Part shown: piece by piece, positions 1-5,773 of the stretch
Layout of the letters: each line of letters starts with the position of its first letter
Position numbering within the stretch: the first letter of the stretch is position 1
NCBI RefSeq assembly: GCF_934747485.1
Contig: NZ_CAKVGN010000099.1
Span: 1 to 8,015 of the forward strand
DNA: 8,015 bases
Source: an uncultured Brachyspira sp.
GTDB taxonomy: Bacteria > Spirochaetota > Brachyspiria > Brachyspirales > Brachyspiraceae
Reading direction: 5' to 3'
Program-made: the position numbers and the translations under genes
Notes under the pieces: generated by a model
What the model saw: the letters and a program-made list of their open reading frames with translations, nothing else
What the model was told of the DNA's origin: nothing
The model's database searches: none

Positions 1-57
1 AAAGTTGAAAAACAATTGGAAATTATATATAATTTAGCAAAAAAGGAGCTTTTTTAG
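1..57 (+). CDS. C-terminal tail of an unidentified protein (partial)
   Basis: The first frame is open from base 1 and ends at TAG (55-57), giving 18 residues, KVEKQLEIIYNLAKKELF. The pattern of Leu/Ile/Val spaced three to four residues apart among Lys and Glu reads as an amphipathic helix or short coiled coil, a common kind of protein end. The start lies outside the window. The gene would converge with the minus-strand lipoprotein gene, whose stop is only 16 bases away, which is a natural place for two genes to end. Family and function cannot be told from so few residues. It could also be a chance open stretch, since 18 codons is weak evidence. Confidence 0.45.
   Translation, partial: KVEKQLEIIYNLAKKELF
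39..55. terminator. Possible bidirectional A/T terminator hairpin between convergent genes
   Basis: AAAAAAG (39-45) pairs with CTTTTTT (49-55) around the three-base loop GAG. The right arm doubles as a U-tract on the plus strand, and the left arm does the same on the minus strand. It overlaps the stop codon of the left-edge frame. There is only one G-C pair and the loop is tight, so this is a weak terminator candidate. Confidence 0.28.
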
Positions 58-73
58 TTATCTAGGACAGCCC

Positions 74-1003
74 CTAAGTTTTTATATATTTGTTCATTAT
101 ATTTGTATTGCCTATTTCTTCTGCTATTTCTACTGAAGATAAACGGGCTGTACCTTCCAATTCAATTGAAGTTAAAGAATAATTATTTTCATTGAATAAA
201 TCTATATATCCATTATCTTTTACAATGTATCTATAGAAATTATCTTTATAAGCATCAGTAACTAATTTTTCTGCTCTTAAAGAATCAGGAGCTTCTATTA
301 TATAATCAACTAATTTCATTTTATTACTATAAGCATTCTCATCGTCATACTTTGATATCATCATAGAGATATTAGTGCCGCCTGCTTTTTTCCATTCTGT
401 TAAATATTTTTTCTCTTCTTCAAAATAATAAAGCGAATCGCAAGCAAAATGAGATAAGAATAAAGCTAAATAAACATCAGCATCTTTTTTATTTAATTTT
501 AATAATTCTTCCCTTGCTTTTTTTAATGCTAAATTTTGATCAACATATAAATATCCAACAGCATAATAATCTGTAACTTCACTATATATACCCCAGTTAC
601 CCCAGCTTATTAAGAATTCTAAATCTAATGCAGCATAATTAACATTTGATATAAACTCTATAGAATATTTTCTTCTTTCATCATCATTTGCAAATTTCCT
701 ATTAAGAAAATCAAAATTCCTTTTTGCATATACATTATTTTCTCTTAAATTTTTAAGCTTCTCATCAAATTTTGTTTTATCTGCTCTAATACCTTTATAT
801 ACATATTTCATATCAAAGAATTCTTTTTGATTATTTGTTTGTTTGCTTTGATTATCTGAAGTATTAGTTTGAGTATTTTGAACTTGTGTATTGTTGTTTT
901 GTGATGTTTGAGTATTTTGTTCTATTTGATTTGCTTCTTTGTTTACGCCGCCGCCGCAGGAAATTATTGCTAAAGCAAGTATTGCAATAATAATATTTTT
1001 CAT
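74..1003 (-). CDS. Lipoprotein with Asn/Gln/Thr-rich tether, unknown function
   Basis: 309 residues. A short signal (Lys then a hydrophobic run to residue 14) ends in a lipobox, Ile-Ile-Ser-Cys with Cys16 as the lipidated residue, followed by Gly-Gly-Gly. Established lipoprotein sorting predicts a membrane-anchored protein with its body in the periplasm or at the cell surface. Residues about 20-59 are almost only Asn, Gln, Thr and Ser, a flexible tether. Residues 60-309 form the folded part, rich in Glu, Lys, Tyr and Leu and probably mostly helical, with Cys188 the only other Cys. The family is not recognised. The ATG at 1001-1003 has GAGG seven bases upstream (1011-1014), and a good minus-strand promoter lies at 1035-1063. 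The gene stands alone, divergent from dnaN, and ends in TAG at 74-76. That it is a lipoprotein is near certain; what it does is unknown. Confidence 0.9.
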   Translation of the reverse strand: MKNIIIAILALAIISCGGGVNKEANQIEQNTQTSQNNNTQVQNTQTNTSDNQSKQTNNQKEFFDMKYVYKGIRADKTKFDEKLKNLRENNVYAKRNFDFLNRKFANDDERRKYSIEFISNVNYAALDLEFLISWGNWGIYSEVTDYYAVGYLYVDQNLALKKAREELLKLNKKDADVYLALFLSHFACDSLYYFEEEKKYLTEWKKAGGTNISMMISKYDDENAYSNKMKLVDYIIEAPDSLRAEKLVTDAYKDNFYRYIVKDNGYIDLFNENNYSLTSIELEGTARLSSVEIAEEIGNTNIMNKYIKT

Positions 1004-1034
1004 ATTTTAACCTCAGTATGTATTATAGTTTTTT

Positions 1035-1063
1035 ATAATAAAAGAAAATAAATAAAATTTCAA
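1035..1063 (-). promoter_or_regulatory. Sigma70-type promoter of the lipoprotein gene
   Basis: On the minus strand TTGAAA (1063-1058) and TATTAT (1040-1035) are separated by 17 bases, each one base off consensus. Transcription would start near 1028, leaving a leader of about 25 bases that contains the GAGG ribosome site. A second -10-like TATAAT lies at 1027-1022 but has no good -35 at the right distance. Confidence 0.55.
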
Positions 1064-1147
1064 TTATGAAATATATTGATATAAAACTATTTACGCTAAA
1101 CACAAAAATATAATAGTTTATGTATATTGTAAAAAAACTTTTTTATG

Positions 1148-1176
1148 TTAAAATAATACACTACATAAGCTATAAT
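1148..1176 (+). promoter_or_regulatory. Sigma70-type promoter of dnaN
   Basis: TTAAAA (1148-1153) and a perfect TATAAT (1171-1176) are spaced by 17 bases. Transcription would begin near 1183, about 16 bases before the dnaN ATG, so the leader holds little more than the ribosome site. The -35 matches consensus at four of six positions. Confidence 0.55.
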
Positions 1177-1198
1177 TTTATAGAAAAAAGAGGAAGCG

Positions 1199-2326
1199 AT
1201 GAAATTTAGATGTTTAAAAAAAGATATAGTAAAATCTATTGGAGTTACAGAAAACGTTGTTGAAGGAAAAGTAATATATAATATAGAAAGCAATGTACTT
1301 TTTCATCTTGCCGGCAATATGCTTACATTAACAGCTACCGATGGTTCTGTTTGGGCAAGAAGCAGAATTATGCTTGATGATTGTGAGGGTGAAGGTACTG
1401 TTGCAGTATATGCCAAAAAAATAAGCTCTATACTTAAAGAAATGCCTGACGGTATGATTACTATAAATGTTGAAGAAAATGAAAAAATTAATATAGAATC
1501 TGAAAATGGTAAAACTAAACACTTAATAATCGGAATGAAAACAGATGATTTCCCTGCTTATCCTGAAAGCAATAGTGATATTAATTATATAATGCTTCCT
1601 ACTAAAGAATTGGTTACTATGATTAATAAAACTATATCTTCAATTGCTAAAGAACCTTTTAAGCCTGCTTTAAGAGGTATATGCTTTGAGAAAACTGACT
1701 CTAAATTTTTGGCAGTTGCTACAGACGGAAGAAGAATGGCTATTATAGAAAGGGAATTTGAAGGAATTGATGCCGGTTCTTTTTCTATAATTATAGAGCC
1801 TAAAGTATTAAATGAAATACTTGTTACTGCAAGCTATGATGATGTTGAACAGGTAAAAATGGGTGTTGATGGTCAGCAGGTATATTTCCAAGTCGGCAAA
1901 TATGATTTTGTATCAAGCTTAATAGAAGGAAAATATCCTAACTTTAGGCAGGTTATACCAAAAGAGTTTGCATATAGCTTTAGAGTAAATAAAAATGACT
2001 TACTTGATGCTATTAGAAGAGTAGTTCCTATGATTAATGATGTTCGTTCTAAGAGAATGATACTTACTGTTTCTGAGGAATCTTTAAAAGTTAAAGGTAT
2101 AAACCAAGAGATGGGAGAATCTTTAGAAGAGATAGACATAAAATACACAGGAGAAGAGCATTCTGTTGCTTATAATTACACTTATATTCAAGATGTAATA
2201 AAGCAAATAGATTCTGAGATAGTTACATTTATGGTGAATAAAGATTCAAGCCCTACAGTAGTGCGAGAAATAGAGAGAGAGGATTATTATTTCATCATAA
2301 TGCCTATGAGTATCGGTGAAGAGTAA
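1199..2326 (+). CDS. dnaN: DNA polymerase III beta subunit (sliding clamp)
   Basis: 375 residues, close to the usual 365-380. The clamp forms a ring round DNA that tethers the replicative polymerase and gives docking sites to other repair and replication proteins. Three similar domains are expected at about 1-124, 125-253 and 254-375. Recognisable family signatures are FPAYPE (118-123), ALRGI (157-161), ATDGRRMA (174-181), LIEGKYPNFRQVIP (241-254) and the C-terminal IMPM (367-370), where clamp-binding peptides dock. The ATG has AGAGGA at 1189-1194, and a promoter lies just upstream. Nothing is truncated or missing. The setting is unusual: dnaA, recF and gyrB are not adjacent. A surface lipoprotein gene lies upstream on the other strand and a decayed region lies downstream, so the clamp appears to be transcribed alone. 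No clear terminator hairpin follows the stop. Confidence 0.97.
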   Translation: MKFRCLKKDIVKSIGVTENVVEGKVIYNIESNVLFHLAGNMLTLTATDGSVWARSRIMLDDCEGEGTVAVYAKKISSILKEMPDGMITINVEENEKINIESENGKTKHLIIGMKTDDFPAYPESNSDINYIMLPTKELVTMINKTISSIAKEPFKPALRGICFEKTDSKFLAVATDGRRMAIIEREFEGIDAGSFSIIIEPKVLNEILVTASYDDVEQVKMGVDGQQVYFQVGKYDFVSSLIEGKYPNFRQVIPKEFAYSFRVNKNDLLDAIRRVVPMINDVRSKRMILTVSEESLKVKGINQEMGESLEEIDIKYTGEEHSVAYNYTYIQDVIKQIDSEIVTFMVNKDSSPTVVREIEREDYYFIIMPMSIGEE

Positions 2327-2354
2327 TTGTTATTATAATATATTTTTAGCTAAT

Positions 2355-2686
2355 ATGTTTGAAGTAGAAAACAATTTTATAAAGAACATACAAAAGAATT
2401 TATAAAAAATATCTTGGAAAGCATATAGTTAGAAAAGGTAAAGAGTTAAAAGGTATATATAATAGTGATTGCTAATTAAAAAAGCCATATTATTTTGCGT
2501 TTAAATTAGAATATAATCATATATCTATAGAATTAAAAAACTAAAATGAGAATAAAAAATAAATTGGGCTTAGAAAAAGAATATAATGCTATATGAGATA
2601 GAGGGTCAAGCAATAACACACCATTTAAAAGCTCAACAGATTTATTAGAAAAAGCAAATAAAGTTAAAATAAATTTTGAAATATAA
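2355..2686 (+). pseudogene. Eroded coding remnant, family unknown
   Basis: The 577-bp gap after dnaN has no intact gene but shows coding-like pieces in successive frames. ATG 2355 opens 16 codons (MFEVENNFIKNIQKNL) to TAA 2403. A second frame (2410-2544) reads about 44 protein-like codons, including LKKPYYFAFKLEYNHISIEL, broken by TAA at 2473 and ended by TAA at 2542. A third frame (2564-2686) reads LGLEKEYNAI, then TGA at 2594, then about 29 codons including PFKSSTDLLEKANKV, ending in TAA at 2684. Two frameshifts and at least two internal stops would be needed to join them. The mix of charged and aromatic residues is more protein-like than the surrounding A/T runs. I cannot name the ancestral family, and random AT-rich DNA remains an alternative. 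Confidence 0.4.
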
Positions 2687-2903
2687 AATAAACTTTATAA
2701 AAAAAACATAAAGTATAAAATAATAATTATTTAGTATAATTAAAAAAATAGTAAAGATATTTTATTTAACAATTATTTCATAATATTTCTGAAAAAATTT
2801 TACATTTTAAACATATTCTGTTGTAAATTTAAGAAATTTTTTAAAAAAGTGTACAAAAAAATCATTTTTTTAAAAAAAAATTGAATAAATATCAAATTTT
2901 CAA
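2687..2903. other. A/T-rich intergenic stretch with A-tracts, no gene seen
   Basis: No frame of useful length is present on either strand. The right half carries repeated runs of A and T (for example at 2836-2846, 2854-2861 and 2865-2880). Runs like these just upstream of a -35 element are typical of UP-element-like or curved promoter DNA, and they sit directly in front of the promoter at 2904. Confidence 0.5.
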
Positions 2904-2905
2904 TT
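2879..2905. promoter_or_regulatory. Inverted repeat touching the -35 element, possible operator
   Basis: AATTGAA (2879-2885) and TTCAATT (2899-2905) are perfect inverted copies with a 13-base spacer, so the arm centres are 20 bases apart, about two helical turns. The right arm overlaps the first two bases of the TTGACT -35. The spacing suits a dimeric regulator, but seven-base A/T-rich arms can arise by chance in this DNA. Confidence 0.3.
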
Positions 2906-2931
2906 GACTTTTAATAGTTTTGTATTAGAAT
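2904..2931 (+). promoter_or_regulatory. Strong sigma70-type promoter in front of the pentamer repeat
   Basis: TTGACT (2904-2909) and TAGAAT (2926-2931) each match consensus at five of six positions, with a 16-base spacer and A-tract DNA upstream. Transcription would start near 2938. The resulting RNA would carry the hairpin, the repeat and the terminator ending at 3156, about 220 bases, or would run on into the lipoprotein gene if termination fails. Confidence 0.6.
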
Positions 2932-2952
2932 ACTACTCATGAAATCACAGAT

Positions 2953-2975
2953 ATAGTTATCGGGATATTACTATG
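2953..2975 (+). promoter_or_regulatory. RNA hairpin covering the start site of the repeat leader ORF
   Basis: ATAGT (2953-2957) pairs with ACTAT (2970-2974), and TAT (2958-2960) pairs with ATA (2965-2967). The loop is CGGG and TT bulges at 2968-2969. The loop and first pair hold the only SD-like bases, GGGA (2962-2965), and the outer stem includes the A and T of the ATG at 2973-2975. The fold could restrain initiation. It is A/T-rich and so only modestly stable. Confidence 0.35.
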
Positions 2976-3047
2976 AGTAACTACACTACACTACACTACA
3001 CTACACTACACTACACTACACTACACTACACTACACTAATTCTATAA
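2973..3047 (+). CDS. Short leader ORF made of pentapeptide repeats
   Basis: ATG at 2973 opens 24 codons to TAA 3045, reading MSN, then YTTLH three times, then YTTLIL. The DNA unit is five bases, so the protein period is five residues and the same cyclic pentapeptide appears in whichever forward frame is read. A weak SD-like GGGA lies seven bases upstream inside a hairpin. A strong promoter precedes the ORF and an intrinsic terminator follows it before the lipoprotein/barrel operon, which is the layout of a leader peptide. One fewer copy, or two more, would extend the frame to 3170-3172. No known family fits. It may be a regulatory leader, a phase-variable peptide, or not translated at all. 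Confidence 0.4.
   Translation: MSNYTTLHYTTLHYTTLHYTTLIL
2981..3038 (+). repeat. Pentanucleotide tandem repeat, (CTACA)11 plus CTA
   Basis: Eleven perfect copies of CTACA occupy 2981-3035, followed by a partial CTA (3036-3038), with no interruptions. The plus strand of the tract contains no G, so its RNA is expected to be largely unstructured. It has no stop codon in any of the three forward frames, while all three reverse frames meet TAG. Perfect short-unit arrays whose unit is not a multiple of three are classic slipped-strand contingency loci in bacterial surface genes. Confidence 0.97.
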
Positions 3048-3111
3048 TTACAAATTTTAATAATTATCTCATATCATTTTTTATAAAAATTTATAAACTT
3101 CCATTGCACAC

Positions 3112-3156
3112 ACAAAATGCAGTATTACTGAAAAGTATGCTGCATTTTGTTTTTTT
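3112..3156 (+). terminator. Strong intrinsic terminator after the repeat leader
   Basis: ACAAAATGCAG (3112-3122) pairs perfectly with CTGCATTTTGT (3140-3150). The stem continues inward through TAT and ACT on the left against AGTATG on the right, with one bulged T, to a GAAA tetraloop (3130-3133). Seven T residues follow (3150-3156). It lies between the pentamer repeat and the lipoprotein gene, so it either ends a small RNA or acts as an attenuator for the operon. Confidence 0.88.
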
Positions 3157-3176
3157 AAAATCCATTCTATAGCCGG

Positions 3177-3197
3177 ATATTATTATAACAATAATAT
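3177..3197. promoter_or_regulatory. Perfect A/T inverted repeat upstream of the lipoprotein/barrel operon
   Basis: ATATTATT (3177-3184) and AATAATAT (3190-3197) are perfect inverted copies around ATAAC. In RNA the stem could extend by G-U, G-U and C-G pairs (3174-3176 with 3198-3200). It sits 21 bases before the ribosome site. It also overlaps a possible -10, TATTAT at 3178-3183, which has a poor -35 (TTTAAA, 3154-3159) 18 bases upstream. It could be an operator or a leader hairpin. Confidence 0.4.
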
Positions 3198-3231
3198 TTG
3201 AATAAAGTAAAAAAAATCAAGGAGAAAAAAA

Positions 3232-4116
3232 ATGAAAAAAACTTTATTAGCTCTAATGCTTGTATCATCATTATTCGTTATAAGCTGCGGAGCCGACGCA
3301 ACAAAGCCACAAGACGCTTACAAAAGCCAAACAACAGAAATAGAAACAGGAACAACAATAGGTTATGCTAATAATCTTACTGGTAGTACTGGTGTTGTAG
3401 ATGTTTCAACTTTTGCATCAGCTGGAGAAAAAGTAACAGAAATAGTTCAAGTAACAACAACAACAACAGGAACTACAACAACAAATACTGTATCAGCAAT
3501 TACTAAAAATGCAGACGGCGGCATATATCAATTTACTATTAGTGATACTGCTGCTCAAAGTGCTACTGTTACATATAAATATAGTAAAAAAGCAGCTTTA
3601 CCTATGATTGAAAAAGAAATTACAGGTGCTTATAGCGGTGGTAGTGGTTCTCTTACAATAACAATAAGTGATAATAACTTTATTTTTAATAAAACTATAG
3701 TATCTGTAACTGATAAAAATGGTAGACAACTTACTGAATATACAGACTATACTTATGACTTTGTAAATAATAATACAGTAACAATTAATAACCTTACTAG
3801 TTATATTGCTGGAGATACTTTTACAGTAAGATATGCTTATGGAGATATTACTAAAATGTCAGAAAAACCTCTTACTGGTACTCTTACTTCTGCTAATACT
3901 ACTGTTACAATACAATTAGATGTTGCTGCTAATGCAGGAAAAAGCTATTACTTAATGGCTAATATTAAAGAAAATCTATCTTCTGGTGGTATTCAGGCAA
4001 AAGAGATTCAAGAAAATAAAATAGTACCTTCTACTGGAACAATAACAATATCTGCCCCAACTACTGGTTCATGGACAAAAATTGACACTTGTACTTATGA
4101 ATTATGGGTTTACTAA
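3232..4116 (+). CDS. Beta-rich lipoprotein, first gene of a surface-protein operon
   Basis: 294 residues. The signal runs to a lipobox Val-Ile-Ser-Cys with Cys19 lipidated, so it is an anchored envelope protein. Residues 20-60 are polar linker. A Thr run (75-79 and 81-84) is encoded partly by five consecutive ACA codons (3454-3468). The remainder alternates polar and hydrophobic residues, typical of beta-sandwich domains. Two segments end alike, ATVTYKYSKK (111-120) and DTFTVRYAYGD (195-205), suggesting two related domains. The part around 166-201 loosely recalls Ig-like or X2-type modules, but I do not recognise a family. AAGGAG at 3219-3224 fixes the ATG. The barrel gene follows 21 bases after the stop, so the two are surely co-transcribed and may form a surface complex. 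Transcription could come from readthrough of the repeat leader or from a weak promoter near 3154-3183. Confidence 0.9.
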   Translation: MKKTLLALMLVSSLFVISCGADATKPQDAYKSQTTEIETGTTIGYANNLTGSTGVVDVSTFASAGEKVTEIVQVTTTTTGTTTTNTVSAITKNADGGIYQFTISDTAAQSATVTYKYSKKAALPMIEKEITGAYSGGSGSLTITISDNNFIFNKTIVSVTDKNGRQLTEYTDYTYDFVNNNTVTINNLTSYIAGDTFTVRYAYGDITKMSEKPLTGTLTSANTTVTIQLDVAANAGKSYYLMANIKENLSSGGIQAKEIQENKIVPSTGTITISAPTTGSWTKIDTCTYELWVY

Positions 4117-4137
4117 TATAAAAACGGAGATTAAAAA

Positions 4138-5628
4138 ATGAAAAAATTAATATTAATTCTTACTGCTTTATGCATAACTTTTGCATATTCTTTCGCACAA
4201 ATTCCTACTGCTAATATGAATACTTTTATAGATAATTTAGATAATTCTGCTGTAAAAAGAGCTACTGCAGGCGAGTTTTCTACAGACAGCGACAAATTAA
4301 ATGCTAAAGATGTATTCGACTTAAACAGAACAATATTCTCAGCTGGTTATGTACCCGGTTTAAACTCCAGTGATTCTACTGCTGTACAAGCATTCTTTGG
4401 TATGCCTATATTAAACAATGCTATGTATGTTGGTATCGCTGGTATTTATTCTATGAATGAAACAAGAACCGACTATAATCCATATAGTGCTACAACATCT
4501 GCAAATGGAATTACTCTTGGTAAAGATACTATTACAGGTTCCACTTTTGCTATTAGACCAGTATTCAAAATCAATGATATGGTGTCTATTCACTATTTAA
4601 TAGCAAGAGGAAACAGCAAACAAGTATCAGAAGGATATACAAGCTTTGACCCTGTTAATGATAAAAACTTTACAGCTATTACAAATACTACAGGCAACTC
4701 TCAGTGGGTACACGAAGTAGCAGTAGGTTTAGTATTTGGTGAAATGAAATTAAAAGTACCTGTAAGATTAACTATAAACGATGCTGGAAACTCTTATACA
4801 AAACAATATACTTTAAGAAAAACAGAAACTCCTGATGTAAGTTCTTCTGAATCACAAACAGGCTCTACAAATACAGGCAATAACACTATGAATCTTTCTA
4901 TAGCTCCAGAGTTTTATATGCCTTTAGCAGCTGGTCCTATGACTGGATTAAACTTCGGACTTACTTTAGGCTTTGACATATATGGTATGGGTCAAAAATA
5001 TGATTCTTATTCTACAGAAAAAATAACTTATGTTGATGCAAATATTCCTTCTGCAGAAACTAAAAATAGCACAGTTACAAATCAAGATAAAGTATTTAAT
5101 ATGAATGCTGATATTAATGCTTATCCTACTTTGGAATGGAGCTTAGCTGATGACAGAGTAAGATTAGTAATGGAACCAAAAGTTGGTTTAGCTATTAATG
5201 TTACAAATGCTGGTAATGTAAAAGTTGTAGAAAAAACAGAAGTTACAGACCAAACTACATTAGAAAACACTACTACTTCAGGAGCAAAAACTTCATTAGT
5301 GGTAACTACTCCTTATATTGAGCTTCCTTTTGGTACTGCTTTCAAACCTGTTGATTGGTTTGAGTTTAGAGCTGGTGTTAGCTACAGATTAGGTTTCGCT
5401 ATGACTAGCGGTTCAACTGAAGTATTAGCTGGCGGAAAATATAAATCTTTCAACTATGCTTTTGAATCTACAATGAATCTATTTACTGGTATGGGCTTCA
5501 TAGTTGGTGAAGATTTCTTTATTGACTTATTCTTAGCTGCTCGTGCTGGTACTGCTGGTACTACTACTACATCAACAAGTTTATTAAATATAGATTCTTG
5601 GGGTGCTCAGCTCTCTTATAGACTATAA
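4138..5628 (+). CDS. Putative outer-membrane beta-barrel protein
   Basis: 496 residues. A cleavable signal ends at Ser-Phe-Ala20 before Gln21; the Cys at 12 is not in a lipobox context. The mature protein alternates polar and hydrophobic residues in strand-length stretches (for example 405-420, 443-458 and 485-496), separated by long Thr/Ser/Asn/Glu-rich loops near 228-250, 286-316 and 362-386. There are no long hydrophobic helices after the signal. This is the usual look of a spirochaete outer-membrane barrel whose loops face outward. The final residues, QLSYRL, resemble a last strand although they do not end in Phe. GGAGA at 4126-4130 serves the ATG, 21 bases after the lipoprotein stop. More C-ending codons (ttc, aac, gac) than in neighbouring genes suggest high expression. 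A strong terminator follows. A porin or variable surface protein is plausible; no specific family is recognised. Confidence 0.88.
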   Translation: MKKLILILTALCITFAYSFAQIPTANMNTFIDNLDNSAVKRATAGEFSTDSDKLNAKDVFDLNRTIFSAGYVPGLNSSDSTAVQAFFGMPILNNAMYVGIAGIYSMNETRTDYNPYSATTSANGITLGKDTITGSTFAIRPVFKINDMVSIHYLIARGNSKQVSEGYTSFDPVNDKNFTAITNTTGNSQWVHEVAVGLVFGEMKLKVPVRLTINDAGNSYTKQYTLRKTETPDVSSSESQTGSTNTGNNTMNLSIAPEFYMPLAAGPMTGLNFGLTLGFDIYGMGQKYDSYSTEKITYVDANIPSAETKNSTVTNQDKVFNMNADINAYPTLEWSLADDRVRLVMEPKVGLAINVTNAGNVKVVEKTEVTDQTTLENTTTSGAKTSLVVTTPYIELPFGTAFKPVDWFEFRAGVSYRLGFAMTSGSTEVLAGGKYKSFNYAFESTMNLFTGMGFIVGEDFFIDLFLAARAGTAGTTTTSTSLLNIDSWGAQLSYRL

Positions 5629-5671
5629 GACATTATCTTTTTTCAATTTTTCTACTAAATAAATGTGTTCA

Positions 5672-5707
5672 GGGGATAGGTTGCTTCAAACTTATCCCCC
5701 TTTTTTT
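5672..5707 (+). terminator. Strong intrinsic terminator of the lipoprotein/barrel operon
   Basis: GGGGATAGGTT (5672-5682) pairs with AACTTATCCCC (5689-5699) with a single G-U pair and a six-base loop, GCTTCA. Seven T residues follow (5701-5707). Its four outer G-C pairs make it one of the most GC-rich non-coding elements in the window. It lies 43 bases after the barrel stop codon. Confidence 0.93.
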
Positions 5708-5773
5708 AAACAAATATGCAATTTTTTTTAATATATTATATAATATAACTCATATTATTTTTTTGTTTTGTAA

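Noticed and set aside
1096..1293. Minus-strand open frame of 65 codons overlapping the dnaN start
   Set aside because: It overlaps the dnaN promoter and 5' end, is composed of Phe/Ile/Tyr codons as expected from the complement of A-rich DNA, and has no ribosome site.
1328..2148. Minus-strand open frames inside dnaN (1328-1522 and 1873-2148)
   Set aside because: They lie wholly within a convincing clamp gene and have no recognisable motifs, so they are complements of real coding sequence.
2327..2903. tRNA, rRNA or insertion sequence in the long gap
   Set aside because: No cloverleaf-like segment, no GC-rich structured RNA, and no terminal inverted repeats or transposase frame could be seen.
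2939..2956. Five-codon frame MKSQI at the predicted transcript start
   Set aside because: Too short to support. Its ATG falls at the likely start of transcription with no ribosome site, so it is probably coincidence.
2981..3038. CRISPR array
   Set aside because: The units are five bases, directly adjacent and without spacers. This is a simple microsatellite, not repeat-spacer units.
3454..3468. Five ACA codons as a phase-variable repeat
   Set aside because: The unit is three bases and in frame, so slippage would only change Thr number. The tract is also short.
4411..4593. Minus-strand open frame inside the barrel gene
   Set aside because: A low-complexity complement of the real gene, with no promoter or ribosome site.
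5692..5700. DnaA-box-like TTATCCCCC
   Set aside because: It is the right arm of a strong terminator hairpin and differs from TTATCCACA. No other copies are nearby.
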